A DNA stretch of 64,000 bases, from positions 310,001 through 374,000 of the forward strand of contig NZ_CP049255.1 in assembly GCF_011047135.1 (NCBI RefSeq), read 5' to 3'. Of this stretch, positions 1-8,987 are shown piece after piece (positions within the stretch are counted from its first letter, which is position 1; each line of letters starts with the position of its first letter). A model generated the notes under the pieces. That model was not told where the DNA came from, ran no database searches, and saw only the letters and a list, made by a program, of their open reading frames with translations. A program made the position numbers and the translations under genes. This DNA comes from Microbacterium endophyticum (GTDB taxonomy: Bacteria > Actinomycetota > Actinomycetes > Actinomycetales > Microbacteriaceae).

Positions 1-49
1 GGTCGCTCTGCTTTAAATTCTTCATTGTCCAGAACAGAGAGGTTCTGAA

Positions 50-1183
50 ATGTCTGCAGTCAATAAAGTCGCCGTCGTCGGTAGTGGCGTCGCAGGGCTT
101 GCCGCATCGATCCAGCTCGCCAAGGCGGGTGTATCGGTCGATTTGTACGAGGCGACCGCTGAGCTGTACGCCCTCGGTTCCGGAATCTCGTTGCAGGGCA
201 ACGCCCTGCGGGTGTTCGATGCGCTGGGCGCGTGGGATGACATCCTCGCCGCCGGATACGCCTTCGAGGGCCTCACGCTACGCGCACCCGGGCCCGACGC
301 ACCGATCGTGGCTGAACTTCCCGATGTCAAGACCGGTGGTCCCGATTACCCCGCCGCGATGGGGATGCCGCGGGCTGACCTGGCCCGCATTCTCGCCGAC
401 CACGCAGTGCGTGCCGGTGTCGTGATGCACTTCAGCTCGAAGGTTACGGGGCTTGAAGAGTCCGAAGCATCCGTTGAGCTTTTCGTGAACGACGCGAGCG
501 CCGGGAGCTACGATCTCGTCATCGGGGCCGATGGTGTGAACTCGCGCGTACGCGAACTCATCGGAATCGACACGAAGCCCGAGCCCACCGGCATGGGTAT
601 TTGGCGCACGTTCGTGTCGCGCCCGCCGGAGGTCGAGCGAAGCGAGCTTTATTACGGCGGACCGGTTTACATCGCGGGCTACACCCCCACCGGCGAAGAT
701 TCGATCTATGCGTTTCTCGTTGAGAAAGCTCAAGATCGCGTCGGCGTAACTCCCGAAGAGGCAACCCGCATCATGCTCGAGGAGTCGCGTGCCTACGGCG
801 GGCCCTGGAACGCGATTCGCGCCGATCTTGAAAACGGCGCACGCGCGAACTACACCTGGTTCACCAAGCACATCGTGACCGCGCCGTGGAACCGGGGCCG
901 CACCGTGATCATCGGCGATGCCGCACACAGCTGCCCGCCCACGATCGCGCAGGGCGCGGCGCAGGGGCTCGAAGACGCCTACGTGCTGACCGAGCTGCTT
1001 GTGAATCGCGACACGATCGATCAGACGCTCTGGGATGAGTTCCACGAGCGCCGGATCCCCCGGGCACAGGCAGTGGTTGAGGCATCCGTGCAGCTGGGAC
1101 AGTGGCAGATAGACGGTGACCGCGATGCGGATGCCGGTGGACTGATCTTTGGGATCGCTCAGAAGATGGCGCAGCCCGCATGA
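50..1183 (+). CDS. FAD-dependent aromatic-ring monooxygenase
   Basis: This is a class A flavoprotein monooxygenase of the salicylate 1-hydroxylase / para-hydroxybenzoate hydroxylase type, which uses NAD(P)H and O2 to hydroxylate an aromatic substrate. The sequence shows the three family fingerprints: the dinucleotide-binding GSGVAG near residues 11-16, the DG motif (GADGVNSRVR) near residue 155, and the FAD ribityl GD motif (GDAAHSCPP) near residue 287. At 377 residues it has the usual length. It is the first gene of a three-gene operon whose next two members act on ring-cleavage-type intermediates. Its TGA overlaps the next ATG. The substrate cannot be read from the sequence; salicylate or a related hydroxybenzoate is a guess from the family and the neighbours. 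Confidence 0.9.
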   Translation: MSAVNKVAVVGSGVAGLAASIQLAKAGVSVDLYEATAELYALGSGISLQGNALRVFDALGAWDDILAAGYAFEGLTLRAPGPDAPIVAELPDVKTGGPDYPAAMGMPRADLARILADHAVRAGVVMHFSSKVTGLEESEASVELFVNDASAGSYDLVIGADGVNSRVRELIGIDTKPEPTGMGIWRTFVSRPPEVERSELYYGGPVYIAGYTPTGEDSIYAFLVEKAQDRVGVTPEEATRIMLEESRAYGGPWNAIRADLENGARANYTWFTKHIVTAPWNRGRTVIIGDAAHSCPPTIAQGAAQGLEDAYVLTELLVNRDTIDQTLWDEFHERRIPRAQAVVEASVQLGQWQIDGDRDADAGGLIFGIAQKMAQPA

Positions 1184-2217
1184 CCGGCCCGGTGACTGGC
1201 GCCGCTGTAACCGGCACCGTCGATGTTCACGCTCATGTGCTGCTGCCAACGCTTCACGCCGAGGTAGAACGGCGCGCACCAGAGCTCGTTGCCGAAGCCG
1301 CCGCGCTCGACCTGCGCCGAAATGGTGCGGCGAGCCAGGCGGTTTCTGGGCCGATGATCGGGATGCGGATTCCCAAACTCACGGATGTGAATGTGCGTCT
1401 GGCGGATATGGATGCGCAGGGTGTGGAGCGGCAGTGGGTGAGCGCATCGCCTAACCACTTCTACCCGTGGGCGCCCGAGGGGCTTGCGGTCTGGGTGGCA
1501 GGGGAAGCCAACAGGCTGATCGCCGACTACGTTGCGCAGGCGCCCGACCGCCTCACGGGGCTCGGACTCGTGCCGATGCAGCATCCGGAGCGGATGGTCG
1601 AGTATCTCGATGACGCGGTGCTCGGTCGTGGCCTCGCCGGAGTCGAGATTTCGTCATTCGCGGGTGATGTGGAGCTCTCCGACCCGCGCCTCGAGCCGTT
1701 CTGGGCACGTGCGGCAGAACTCGGAATCGTCATCTTCTTGCACCCCTTCGGCTGCAGCCTCGATGAGCGCCTCGACAGGTTCTACCTCGCCAACACCGTC
1801 GGCCAGCCGACCGAGAACGCTGTGGCGCTTTCGCATCTCATCTTTGCCGGTGTGCTTGATCGGCACCCCGCACTGAAGATCGTCGCCGCTCACGGTGGCG
1901 GGTACCTGCCAACGGTGATCGGCAGGTCTGACCATGCGTGGAATGTTCGACCAGATGCTCGAGGCTGCGAGCACCCGCCCTCGACGTATTTGCGAAAGGT
2001 CTGGTTCGACACGGTCGTGCACGATTCGCGCACTCTTCATGCTCTCGTTGAGGTCGCGGGCGAAGACCGGGTGGTGCTCGGCAGCGACTACCCGTTCGAC
2101 ATGGGTCTCGATGACCCGGTTACGAAGATTCGCGAAGCCGAACTCGCCGAAGACATCACGCAGCGCATCCTCGGTGGTAACGCCGCAGCACTGCTCGAAA
2201 CGAAGAGGACCGCATGA
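1180..2217 (+). CDS. Amidohydrolase-2 (ACMSD-like) family hydrolase/decarboxylase
   Basis: This is a TIM-barrel metal-dependent hydrolase of the amidohydrolase-2 family, which includes 2-amino-3-carboxymuconate semialdehyde decarboxylase and several aromatic decarboxylases. Visible metal-site elements are the HAH pair after strand 1 (DVHAH, residues 15-19), LHPFG near residue 188, the AAHGGGYLP segment near residue 237 and GSDYPFD near residue 300. At 345 residues it is typical for the family. The start ATG overlaps the stop of the monooxygenase gene (ATGA) and its own stop overlaps the next start, so the three genes are translationally coupled. In context it probably decarboxylates or hydrolyses an intermediate of aromatic degradation. 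Exact substrate unknown. Confidence 0.88.
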   Translation: MTGPVTGAAVTGTVDVHAHVLLPTLHAEVERRAPELVAEAAALDLRRNGAASQAVSGPMIGMRIPKLTDVNVRLADMDAQGVERQWVSASPNHFYPWAPEGLAVWVAGEANRLIADYVAQAPDRLTGLGLVPMQHPERMVEYLDDAVLGRGLAGVEISSFAGDVELSDPRLEPFWARAAELGIVIFLHPFGCSLDERLDRFYLANTVGQPTENAVALSHLIFAGVLDRHPALKIVAAHGGGYLPTVIGRSDHAWNVRPDARGCEHPPSTYLRKVWFDTVVHDSRTLHALVEVAGEDRVVLGSDYPFDMGLDDPVTKIREAELAEDITQRILGGNAAALLETKRTA

Positions 2218-3194
2218 AAATCGCACGCTGGCGTGATGGTGGCGAAGTCCGCGAGGGCTTCGTCGCGGACCCAGATGTTGTTCCCTTTCCCGACAACCGC
2301 ACCGTGGCGTCGGTCTTGGCCGACGGCTTAGCCACTGCCCAGCGGCTCTGGGCGGAGGCATCCGCGCTTCCGGCTTCGGCGCGACGGCCGCTGGCCGACG
2401 TGGAGCTGCTGGCTCCCGTCGCTCCCCCATCGGTGCGCGACTTCGTGACGTTCGAAGAGCACGTGGAAGGCGTCAGCGCGGGGGTCGAGGGCAAGAGCCA
2501 TGTCGCCGACGAGTGGTACGAAGCGCCGACGTTCTACTTCACCAATCCGCATACGATTCTCGGCCCGAGCGAACCCGTTCGTCCGCCCGTCACCGAGCGC
2601 CTCGATTTCGAACTCGAACTTGCCGTCGTGATCAGCGCAGCCCCCGGCTCGGACGGCTCGAACCTTGACGCGGATGCCGCAGCCAGCCACATCTTCGGGT
2701 ACACGATCATGAACGACTGGTCGGCTCGCGATCTGCAGGGACGCGAGATGAAGGTGCGCCTGGGCCCCTGCAAGGGCAAAGACTTCGGAATGACACTCGG
2801 ACCGTGGATCGTGACGGCGGACGAGCTCGATGAGTACCTCGACGAAGACGGCTTCCTTGCCCTTCGTGCCGAGGTGCGCGTCAACGATGAGCTCATCGGC
2901 GAAGACCTGGTCTCGAACATGGGCTGGCCATTCCCCGAACTCGTCGCGTACGCGTCACACAACTCACGGGTTATGCCAGGCGATGTGCTGGGTTCCGGCA
3001 CGGTTGGCAACGGCGGATGCCTCGGCGAACTGTGGGGGCGAAACGCTGGGCTCACGCCGCCGCCGCTCGAGACAGGCGACCGCGTGCGAATGACGGTGGA
3101 GGGCGTCGGTGAGATTGAGACCGTCGTCGGCGAGACGGTGGCTGCGCCCCAGACGGCCCGCGCACGAGTGCGCTCTCGCGCCCGCTCGCGCTAG
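2214..3194 (+). CDS. Fumarylacetoacetate hydrolase (FAH) family protein
   Basis: Members of this family cleave C-C bonds in, or isomerise, beta-diketo acids at the end of aromatic catabolic pathways. The C-terminal FAH fold is recognisable: the metal-ligand strand LDFELELAVVI near residue 130, the conserved NDWSARDLQ near residue 167 and the GSGTVGNGG-type segment near residue 262. At 326 residues the length fits FAH / hydroxymuconate-isomerase-like enzymes with a short N-terminal domain. The ATG overlaps the preceding stop (ATGA), making this the third gene of the catabolic operon. A basic Arg/Ser-rich tail of about 15 residues at the C-terminus looks non-conserved. Confidence 0.9.
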   Translation: MKIARWRDGGEVREGFVADPDVVPFPDNRTVASVLADGLATAQRLWAEASALPASARRPLADVELLAPVAPPSVRDFVTFEEHVEGVSAGVEGKSHVADEWYEAPTFYFTNPHTILGPSEPVRPPVTERLDFELELAVVISAAPGSDGSNLDADAAASHIFGYTIMNDWSARDLQGREMKVRLGPCKGKDFGMTLGPWIVTADELDEYLDEDGFLALRAEVRVNDELIGEDLVSNMGWPFPELVAYASHNSRVMPGDVLGSGTVGNGGCLGELWGRNAGLTPPPLETGDRVRMTVEGVGEIETVVGETVAAPQTARARVRSRARSR

Positions 3195-3206
3195 CGGCGG
3201 CGGCGC

Positions 3207-3542
3207 CTAGTGCAGGCGCTCAAAGTCGGTGATGATCGTCCACGTTGTTTCTTGTTGCAACGTTTCCATGAGCGCGAGCGCGTGACTCTGGGCCGCTGCG
3301 CGACCAGCGACGGCATGCACGTCGATCGTCAGTGGCGGCGGCTCACCGAACTTCGGAATCTCGATCACGACCCACACATCGTCGGCGAGGGGCACCGTCG
3401 GGTGTGAGGTCGCAGGCCCGACGACAGCGGCACCGACCGCTCGCGCGACGGCATCGAGCGCTGACAGTTTGTCGACGGCGTCGGATGCGACAAGGGTTGC
3501 GACCGCGGATTCGCGTTCTGATGCGAGCATGCGCCCAGTCAA
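3207..3542 (-). CDS. Conserved hypothetical protein, 111 aa
   Basis: A short, alanine-rich acidic protein that I do not recognise. It has no signal peptide or membrane segment; a helical N-terminal half is followed by a beta-rich middle (DDVWVVIEIPKFG). It lies convergent to the catabolic operon and divergent from the sugar kinase gene. The start is uncertain: the TTG at 3542 has a GGGGAG 3 nt upstream, while the ATG at 3530 (12 bases downstream) is an alternative with poorer spacing. Codon use looks like the surrounding chromosome. Confidence 0.65.
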   Translation of the reverse strand: MTGRMLASERESAVATLVASDAVDKLSALDAVARAVGAAVVGPATSHPTVPLADDVWVVIEIPKFGEPPPLTIDVHAVAGRAAAQSHALALMETLQQETTWTIITDFERLH

Positions 3543-3709
3543 TCACTCCCCGTCGGGCGCGGGAACACCTGATTGACGCATCCCGCGATCGATATTCAGT
3601 GCGTAGCCGAACGCTCGCCGAGCGTACGCACGCCGTAGCCTCGAATGAGCTACTTTTTCTCAAGGCTGAGACCTGAATCTCTGAGCCACCTCACGACCTG
3701 GAGCTACTC

Positions 3710-4645
3710 ATGGCCGATACCCCCTCGCATCCGATCCATACCCCCGATGTGCTCGTCGTCGGCGAGGCGCTCGTCGACATTGTGCACCGGGCTAACGGCA
3801 CTGTCGACGCAAAGCCCGGGGGCAGTCCCGCAAATGTGGCGCTGACTCTCGGCAGGCTAGAACGCAGCCCGCGGCTGCTCACGTCGCTCAGCAACGATGC
3901 GCACGGAGTGATGGTCAAAGCGTGGCTCGAAGAGTCGAGCGTCGCCGTTGAGGGCGAGGTGGCCGAACGCACGTCGACGGCGGCCGCCCACCTCGACGAG
4001 CATGGCGCCGCAAGTTACGACTTCGCGATCACCTGGGACCTTGGTGACTCTGTGAGCGAAGGGTCGCCCGATGCTCTGCACATCGGCTCGATCGCCGCGG
4101 TACTCGCCCCCGGTGCCGAGGCTGTCGCGCGCCTTGTGGAACGCCATCGGGGCCGCGCACTCATCAGTTACGACCCGAACATTCGCCCGAGTCTCGTCGA
4201 TGACGAAGAGTCGGTGCGGTCGCAGGTCGCAGCGCTTCGGGCTCAGGCCGATGTCGTCAAGGCAAGCGACGAAGACGTCAGCTGGCTGCACCCGGGCGAA
4301 GACGTGCTGGCCGTTGCGCGCCAGTGGGCCGCCGATGGCCCGTCTCTTGTTGTGATCACGCTCGGTTCAGAAGGCGCGCTCGCTGTTCTTCGCGGCGAAG
4401 TGCTGCGGATTCCTGGTGTGCCCGTCACCGTCGTAGACACCGTCGGTGCGGGTGACACGTTTATGGGCGCACTCATCGATGGGTTGCTCACGGCCGGTGT
4501 CTACGGCCCGCTTGTGCAGCGCGCGCTCGCAGAACTAGGTACGGATGACGTCGATTCGATACTTCGACGGAGCGCCGCTGCCGCGGCCGTCACGGTCTCT
4601 CGGCCCGGAGCCGACCCACCGCGCCGCGCGGAACTCGACGGATAG
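3710..4645 (+). CDS. PfkB-family carbohydrate kinase (fructokinase-like)
   Basis: A ribokinase/PfkB-fold sugar kinase that transfers phosphate from ATP to a sugar. It shows the N-terminal PfkB signature (PGGSPANVALTLGRL, from residue 36) and the C-terminal signature DTVGAGDTFMGAL near residue 243, which contains the catalytic Asp and the anion hole. At 311 residues it matches fructokinases. It stands alone, with no transporter or regulator beside it, so the sugar specificity is inferred only from overall resemblance to actinobacterial fructokinases. Confidence 0.9.
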   Translation: MADTPSHPIHTPDVLVVGEALVDIVHRANGTVDAKPGGSPANVALTLGRLERSPRLLTSLSNDAHGVMVKAWLEESSVAVEGEVAERTSTAAAHLDEHGAASYDFAITWDLGDSVSEGSPDALHIGSIAAVLAPGAEAVARLVERHRGRALISYDPNIRPSLVDDEESVRSQVAALRAQADVVKASDEDVSWLHPGEDVLAVARQWAADGPSLVVITLGSEGALAVLRGEVLRIPGVPVTVVDTVGAGDTFMGALIDGLLTAGVYGPLVQRALAELGTDDVDSILRRSAAAAAVTVSRPGADPPRRAELDG

Positions 4646-4722
4646 CTGCGCTCTCTATTGAGATGAGGCTCCCGGGTACTAGATCGGTGTGGCCGTTCAA
4701 TCCGAAGATCACGACGACACCG

Positions 4723-6195
4723 TCACACCCATATCTCGTACGGCGCCGCGAAGAACGCGAGTTCATGCGCTGCAGACGCACGAAAGGCCTCCCGCATCCG
4801 GGCTCGAGTCGTCTCGTCGGCATGCGCCGCGGCTCCTGCCACGATCATCATTGCCCTCTCGGTCGCCGCCGCAAATGCATCGTCAGCGTAGGTATCGAGC
4901 CAGGTGCGATACCGATGCTCCGCGTGAGAATGCGGATGCAGTCGTGTCCCCACATCTTGATAGAGCCAAAAGCACGGCAGCAACGCTGCGATCAACACCG
5001 CGTAGTCACCGCGAGCCGATGTCGCGAGCAGGTGGTTGAGGTATCCGCTCGTCACGGCGCTCGGGTACGTCTCCCCCAGCGCGTCGGCGGGTATCCAGCT
5101 CTCGTGCAACTGCATCTCGGTGGCAACCGCACCGTGGGCGCTCGCCGCCCAAAATGCCTGCTCGTCGCCCGTGGGAGCAAGCCTGCTGGCCTCGGCGAGC
5201 GCTCGAGAGTAATCACGCAGATAGAGGGCGTCTTGCTTTAGGTACCAAACGAATGCGTCTTGATCGAGAGTGCCGTCGCCGAGCGCTCTCACGAACGGCA
5301 CGTCGTCGATGCTCTCGCGCAGGTCGCGAATGTACTCCCACCAGTCGGTGATCACTTCGCCGGGCGTCGGTCGCGTCACGATGCCACCGCGCTCCCACAG
5401 CCCCGCGAAGTGGCTCACGGGGCCATTGCCTGAACCGACCTCAAGTGAAGAACCATGACGGATGCTCTCGCCCAGCCACCGCTTCGACTCCCCCGTCGCA
5501 CTCGCCCAATCACCGGTCGCGGCGTACCGGGTCGCAATCGCCGACGAGAGCGAGCACCCCGTGCCGTGCGTGTTGGTCGTCTCGATGCGCTCACCGGGAA
5601 ACTCGATGACGTGGCCGCGGGCGTCGATGAGTGCGTCAGGGAGCTCCTCCCCTCCGAGATGACCGCCCTTGGCGAGTACACGCACTCCGAGTCGCGCAGC
5701 AACGCGCTTTGCCTGGCCAATGACCGCGTTCCAATCGCACGCGGTCGGCTCTTCTGCGAGTATCGCAAGCTCCGGAATGTTGGGGGTTACCAGGTCGACA
5801 CGAGACGCAAGGTCGCGGAGCGCCTGCTCAGCGTCGCGGTCAAGCAGGCGATCACCGCTCGTTGCCACCATCACCGGGTCGAGCACAATGACCGGCGGTC
5901 GCACGCGATCAAGCCAGGCTTTGACTGTCGCGATCACCTCGGTATTGGCGAGCATCCCGATTTTTACCGAATCGATCACGACATCGTCCGAAACCGCGTC
6001 GAGCTGCTCCGCAAGAAACTGGGTCGGCGGCACGTGCACCGAGCGCACCCCCTGCGTATTTTGAGCAACGAGAGCCGTCACAACGGCCATACCGTAGCCA
6101 CCGTTGGCTGCGATGCTCTTGAGATCGGCTTGAATGCCCGCGCCGCCGGTTGGGTCGGTACCTGCGATGCTCAGCACCCGCGGCACGCCACTCAT
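4723..6195 (-). CDS. thiD: Bifunctional HMP/HMP-P kinase ThiD fused to TenA thiaminase-II domain
   Basis: The N-terminal ~265 residues are a ThiD kinase that phosphorylates hydroxymethylpyrimidine (HMP) and HMP-P. It opens with SIAGTDPTGGAGIQ and carries GTGCSLSSAIA near residue 210. Residues ~275-490 are a TenA-type aminopyrimidine aminohydrolase / thiaminase II, with LLPCFWLY near residue 406 supplying the expected catalytic Cys. TenA salvages aminopyrimidine breakdown products to HMP, so the fusion links salvage directly to phosphorylation. The chosen ATG at 6195 forms an ATGA overlap with the thiE stop; an open frame continues 21 codons upstream but only into thiE. It is the last gene of the thiM-thiE-thiD/tenA operon controlled by the TPP riboswitch. 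Confidence 0.94.
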   Translation of the reverse strand: MSGVPRVLSIAGTDPTGGAGIQADLKSIAANGGYGMAVVTALVAQNTQGVRSVHVPPTQFLAEQLDAVSDDVVIDSVKIGMLANTEVIATVKAWLDRVRPPVIVLDPVMVATSGDRLLDRDAEQALRDLASRVDLVTPNIPELAILAEEPTACDWNAVIGQAKRVAARLGVRVLAKGGHLGGEELPDALIDARGHVIEFPGERIETTNTHGTGCSLSSAIATRYAATGDWASATGESKRWLGESIRHGSSLEVGSGNGPVSHFAGLWERGGIVTRPTPGEVITDWWEYIRDLRESIDDVPFVRALGDGTLDQDAFVWYLKQDALYLRDYSRALAEASRLAPTGDEQAFWAASAHGAVATEMQLHESWIPADALGETYPSAVTSGYLNHLLATSARGDYAVLIAALLPCFWLYQDVGTRLHPHSHAEHRYRTWLDTYADDAFAAATERAMMIVAGAAAHADETTRARMREAFRASAAHELAFFAAPYEIWV

Positions 6196-6845
6196 GCCGC
6201 CGACTCCCAGGCTTGGCGGAGCTCCAACGCTGCAACTCCCGGGTCGGGCGCAGCGCACACTGCCGACACAACCGCAGCGCCGGCGGCGCCCGCTCGGCGC
6301 AATCCGGCCAGGTCGTGGCGCGTGACCCCGCCGATTGCGACCGCGGGCAACGCGCTCGCCGCCACGAGCTGAGCGAATCGCACTATCCCCAGCGAGGGTG
6401 GCGCGTCTTTCTTCGTCGCGGTGGCATGCAGCGCACCAATACCGACGTAGTTCACGTTTCCCGCACCGGATGCCGCAGCCCGCAGCTGTTCTTCGGTCGA
6501 TGCGCTAAGCCCCAGCACCGCGTCGGGCCCAATCATTTCGCGGACGGCAGCTACCGGCAGATCAGACTGCCCCACGTGCACGCCCGCAACCCGGGCACCC
6601 GCAGCGCGAGCAGCGAGATACACGTCAATTCGGTCGTTGACGAGAAGCGATACGTGCGGCGGAAGAGTCTCGGAGATACGCAGCACCGTCTCAAGAAACC
6701 GCCGGGGCGAGGCATCCTTTTCTCGCACTTGCACCGTCGTCACACCGTGTCGTGCCGCCGTGTGCATCAACTCGATGAGGTCGTGACCGGCATCCGTCGC
6801 GATCTTGGCATCTGTCACGAGATAGAGCGAGAGATCGATGTTCAC
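6192..6845 (-). CDS. thiE: Thiamine-phosphate synthase
   Basis: ThiE joins HMP-PP with thiazole phosphate to make thiamine phosphate. The TIM-barrel shows QVREKDA near residue 37 and [16 protein letters not shown] near residue 130, where the Thr-rich loop binds pyrophosphate. At 217 residues it is of normal length. It starts with GTG at 6845, overlapping the thiM TGA (GTGA), and ends overlapping the thiD start, so the three genes are translated as a coupled unit. With no thiC, thiG or thiS nearby, the operon looks like a salvage set. Confidence 0.96.
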   Translation of the reverse strand: MNIDLSLYLVTDAKIATDAGHDLIELMHTAARHGVTTVQVREKDASPRRFLETVLRISETLPPHVSLLVNDRIDVYLAARAAGARVAGVHVGQSDLPVAAVREMIGPDAVLGLSASTEEQLRAAASGAGNVNYVGIGALHATATKKDAPPSLGIVRFAQLVAASALPAVAIGGVTRHDLAGLRRAGAAGAAVVSAVCAAPDPGVAALELRQAWESAA

Positions 6846-7651
6846 GCGATCGCCGCCATCCGACGGATGTCATCTGCATCGACTGCGGCGAGCGCGTCGA
6901 GAAAGTTCGCCGCGAAACTGCCAGGCCCAACGGAGCGTGATGCTGCCAGTTCCGCCGCGACGGTATAAACCGTGGCGGCGGCAACGGTCGTTGCGAGCCT
7001 GTCGTCATCAACTGCGGCGAATGCGGCCATGACCGCTCCCAGCGCACAGCCGCCACCGGTGACCTTTGTGAGCAGTGCGTCTCCGTTCGCGATGCGGATG
7101 GTATCCCGACCATCGGTCACAACGTCGACCGGCCCCGAAATGGCAACAACGCGCCCGGTCTTCGCGGCGAGCGCTCGCGCGACAGGTTCTGCCTCATCAA
7201 CCCCGTCAGATGCATCAACTCCGCGCCCACCGGAGCCCGAACCCATTGCCGCGATGATCTCTGACGCATTTCCGCGCACGATGCTCGGGCGAAGATCCCT
7301 CAGCGTGTACCCGAGTGGAGTCCGCACCGGCAGCGAACCGACTGCAACCGGGTCGAGCACCCAGGGCGTCTTGGCATCGTTCGCCGCGGCAACGGCTTCA
7401 AGCATCGCTTCTCGCGACTCGGCTGCGGGCGTGCCGAGGTTGACGAGAAGTCCCGATGCGACCCTCGCAAACGGCCCCGCTTCGTCAGGGATGTCGACCA
7501 TCGCAGCGGATGCCCCGAGAGCGAGCAAAGCGTTGGCGGTGAAGTTCACCACCACGCTATTGGTGATGCACTGCACGAGCGGTGCATGATCCCGCACCTC
7601 GTCGAGTGCTGAACAGGTGAAATCGGTCAGGTTTTTTGGCGTGCGCAGCAT
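6842..7651 (-). CDS. thiM: Hydroxyethylthiazole kinase
   Basis: ThiM phosphorylates 4-methyl-5-(2-hydroxyethyl)thiazole for thiamine salvage. The family N-terminal motif [17 protein letters not shown] begins near residue 28, and the active-site Cys sits in TGGGCALGA near residue 200. I chose the ATG at 7651 (269 residues): GAAGGG lies nine bases upstream, and the candidate upstream starts (7660, 7720) fall within the riboswitch aptamer and would add a non-conserved N-terminus. The Shine-Dalgarno is part of the 3' side of the aptamer, so expression is probably switched at translation. Confidence 0.93.
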   Translation of the reverse strand: MLRTPKNLTDFTCSALDEVRDHAPLVQCITNSVVVNFTANALLALGASAAMVDIPDEAGPFARVASGLLVNLGTPAAESREAMLEAVAAANDAKTPWVLDPVAVGSLPVRTPLGYTLRDLRPSIVRGNASEIIAAMGSGSGGRGVDASDGVDEAEPVARALAAKTGRVVAISGPVDVVTDGRDTIRIANGDALLTKVTGGGCALGAVMAAFAAVDDDRLATTVAAATVYTVAAELAASRSVGPGSFAANFLDALAAVDADDIRRMAAIA

Positions 7652-7653
7652 GC

Positions 7654-7730
7654 GCGACATCCCTTCGCTAGTACGAACTAGATCAGGTTCAACGGGTGTC
7701 ATCTCAGCCCCGCAGGGCACCCCGTGTCAC
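7654..7730 (-). promoter_or_regulatory. TPP riboswitch (THI element) controlling thiM operon
   Basis: Read on the minus strand, the conserved THI-box cores are present in order: GGGGTGCC, CTGAGAT, ACCCGTTGAACCTGATC, then a variable stem and GCGAAGGGA. A closing P1 helix can form between GTGACA (7725-7730) and TGTCGC (7654-7659). The GAAGGG at 7661-7666 next to the 3' P1 strand is also the ribosome-binding site of thiM, whose ATG at 7651 follows directly. This suggests ligand-dependent occlusion of translation initiation, as in other actinobacterial TPP switches. The downstream genes (thiM, thiE, thiD-tenA) agree with the ligand. Confidence 0.95.
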
Positions 7731-7836
7731 TTGTGTGTACTCCAGACCATACCGATGAAAGCGGATGCTTCGCACGCGGAGCGCAGTTGGTGCCGCGACA
7801 CAGGATTCGTCGCTTCGAGCCATGGTCACATAATCT

Positions 7837-7855
7837 ATTGAGAACGCTTCTCAAT
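7837..7855. promoter_or_regulatory. Palindromic operator upstream of flavoprotein (Zur/Fur-like)
   Basis: ATTGAGAACGCTTCTCAAT is an inverted repeat with perfect 8-base arms and a 3-base centre, ending 14 bases before the ATG at 7870. A TAATCT hexamer just upstream (7831-7836) could be a -10 element, so a bound repressor would block transcription. The TGA-AA-n3-TT-TCA layout resembles Zur boxes of Actinobacteria, and the downstream gene belongs to a family first linked to metal-cation efflux loci. The regulator identity is inference; no fur/zur gene is in the window. Confidence 0.6.
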
Positions 7856-7869
7856 TAGATGGTGAGTTC

Positions 7870-8987
7870 ATGTCGCACGAACCCAAGACTCTTGACGCAC
7901 TCGTGGTCGGTGCGGGCCCCGCAGGCATCGGCACCGCCCTGGCTCTCGCCGCAGTCGAAAACCTCACGTTCGGCGTGCTGGAGCGGGGCCAAATCGGACA
8001 GACCTTTCTCGACTGGCCAACTGAACAGACCTTCCTTACGCCGTCTTTCACCGGCAATGGGTTCGGGGCAACGGATCTCAATGCCGTTCACCCCGAAACA
8101 TCTCCAGCCTTCAGCCTGGGCGTGGAATATCCAACTGGCGCACAGTACGCGAAGTACCTGCGCAGCGTCGCAGCGCACTTTCGCGTCCCGATTCTCTCTG
8201 ACGTCGAAGTCACCGCGGTCACCCCCGCGAGCACGACTTCGAGGTGCAGCACGCGGGCGGCACCACACTCGCTCGCTCGCTCGTGTGGGCGGGCGGAGAA
8301 TTCGGCCAGCCACTGCAACCACGTCTCTCCGGCAGCAGTTTCGCCGATGGAGCACGCGAGCCTGCGGCATGGGAGCCGCGCGACGGTCGAGTGCTCGTAA
8401 TCGGAGGTTACGAGTCAGGCATAGATATCGCGTGTCACCACGTAGAACGCGGAGCTCATGTCACAGTCGTCGACGCTTCCACGCCCTGGGACGCCGGCAC
8501 CGGTTCGGACCCATCCTTTCGCCTCGCGCCTCGCTCCCGTACGCGCTTAAGCGCAGCAGGGAGTACCGGACGGCTCACCCTCGTTGACGCACACGCCGCT
8601 GCTATCAAGAAAGACGGCACGAAATGGGTGGTTCGCTTGGATAGCGGAGCATCGGTTCGCACCGATTCGCGCCCGATCGCCGCGACCGGCTACGGCCCCG
8701 GTCTCGGTCCCGTCGAGGGTCTATTCTCACTGCGCCCCGACGGGTGGCCCGAACTCGACGAGGATGACCAGTCCACGCTCACACCCGGGCTCTTCCTGTC
8801 AGGCCCCGCAATCCGGCATGGCGGATTGAAGTTCTGTTTCGTCTACAAGTTCCGTCAGCGCTTCGCGCACATTGCGAGAGTCATCGGAGAACGGGCGGAG
8901 AAAGACACCGGTGCGCTAGAGGCGTGGCGTGCTGCCGGCATGCTCACCGATGATCTCTCCTGCTGCGGTGTGGAGTGCGCGTGCTAG
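7870..8987 (+). pseudogene. CzcO-like FAD/NAD(P)-binding oxidoreductase with a frameshift
   Basis: The N-terminal half (7870 to about 8226) carries the FAD motif VVGAGPAGIGTALAL and the GQTFLDWP segment of the CzcO/TrkA-type flavoprotein monooxygenases. The second half, in another frame (about 8226-8987), carries the NAD(P) fold (VIGGYESGIDIA) and the family C-terminus (FCFVYKFRQRF). The two halves join without gap if one C is restored in the CCCCC run at 8222-8226, giving VTPREHDFEVQHAGG across the junction. The full product would be about 370 residues. This is either a real inactivating frameshift or a homopolymer error in the read. The stop overlaps the start of the transporter gene, so they form one operon behind the palindromic operator. 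Confidence 0.82.

Noticed and set aside
278..1279. Minus-strand open frame of about 333 codons opposite the monooxygenase
   Set aside because: Antisense of a gene with all three flavoprotein fingerprints; translation shows nothing known.
5455..6372. Plus-strand open frame of about 305 codons across thiD and thiE
   Set aside because: Shadow of the minus-strand thiamine genes; no family resemblance and no ribosome-binding site.
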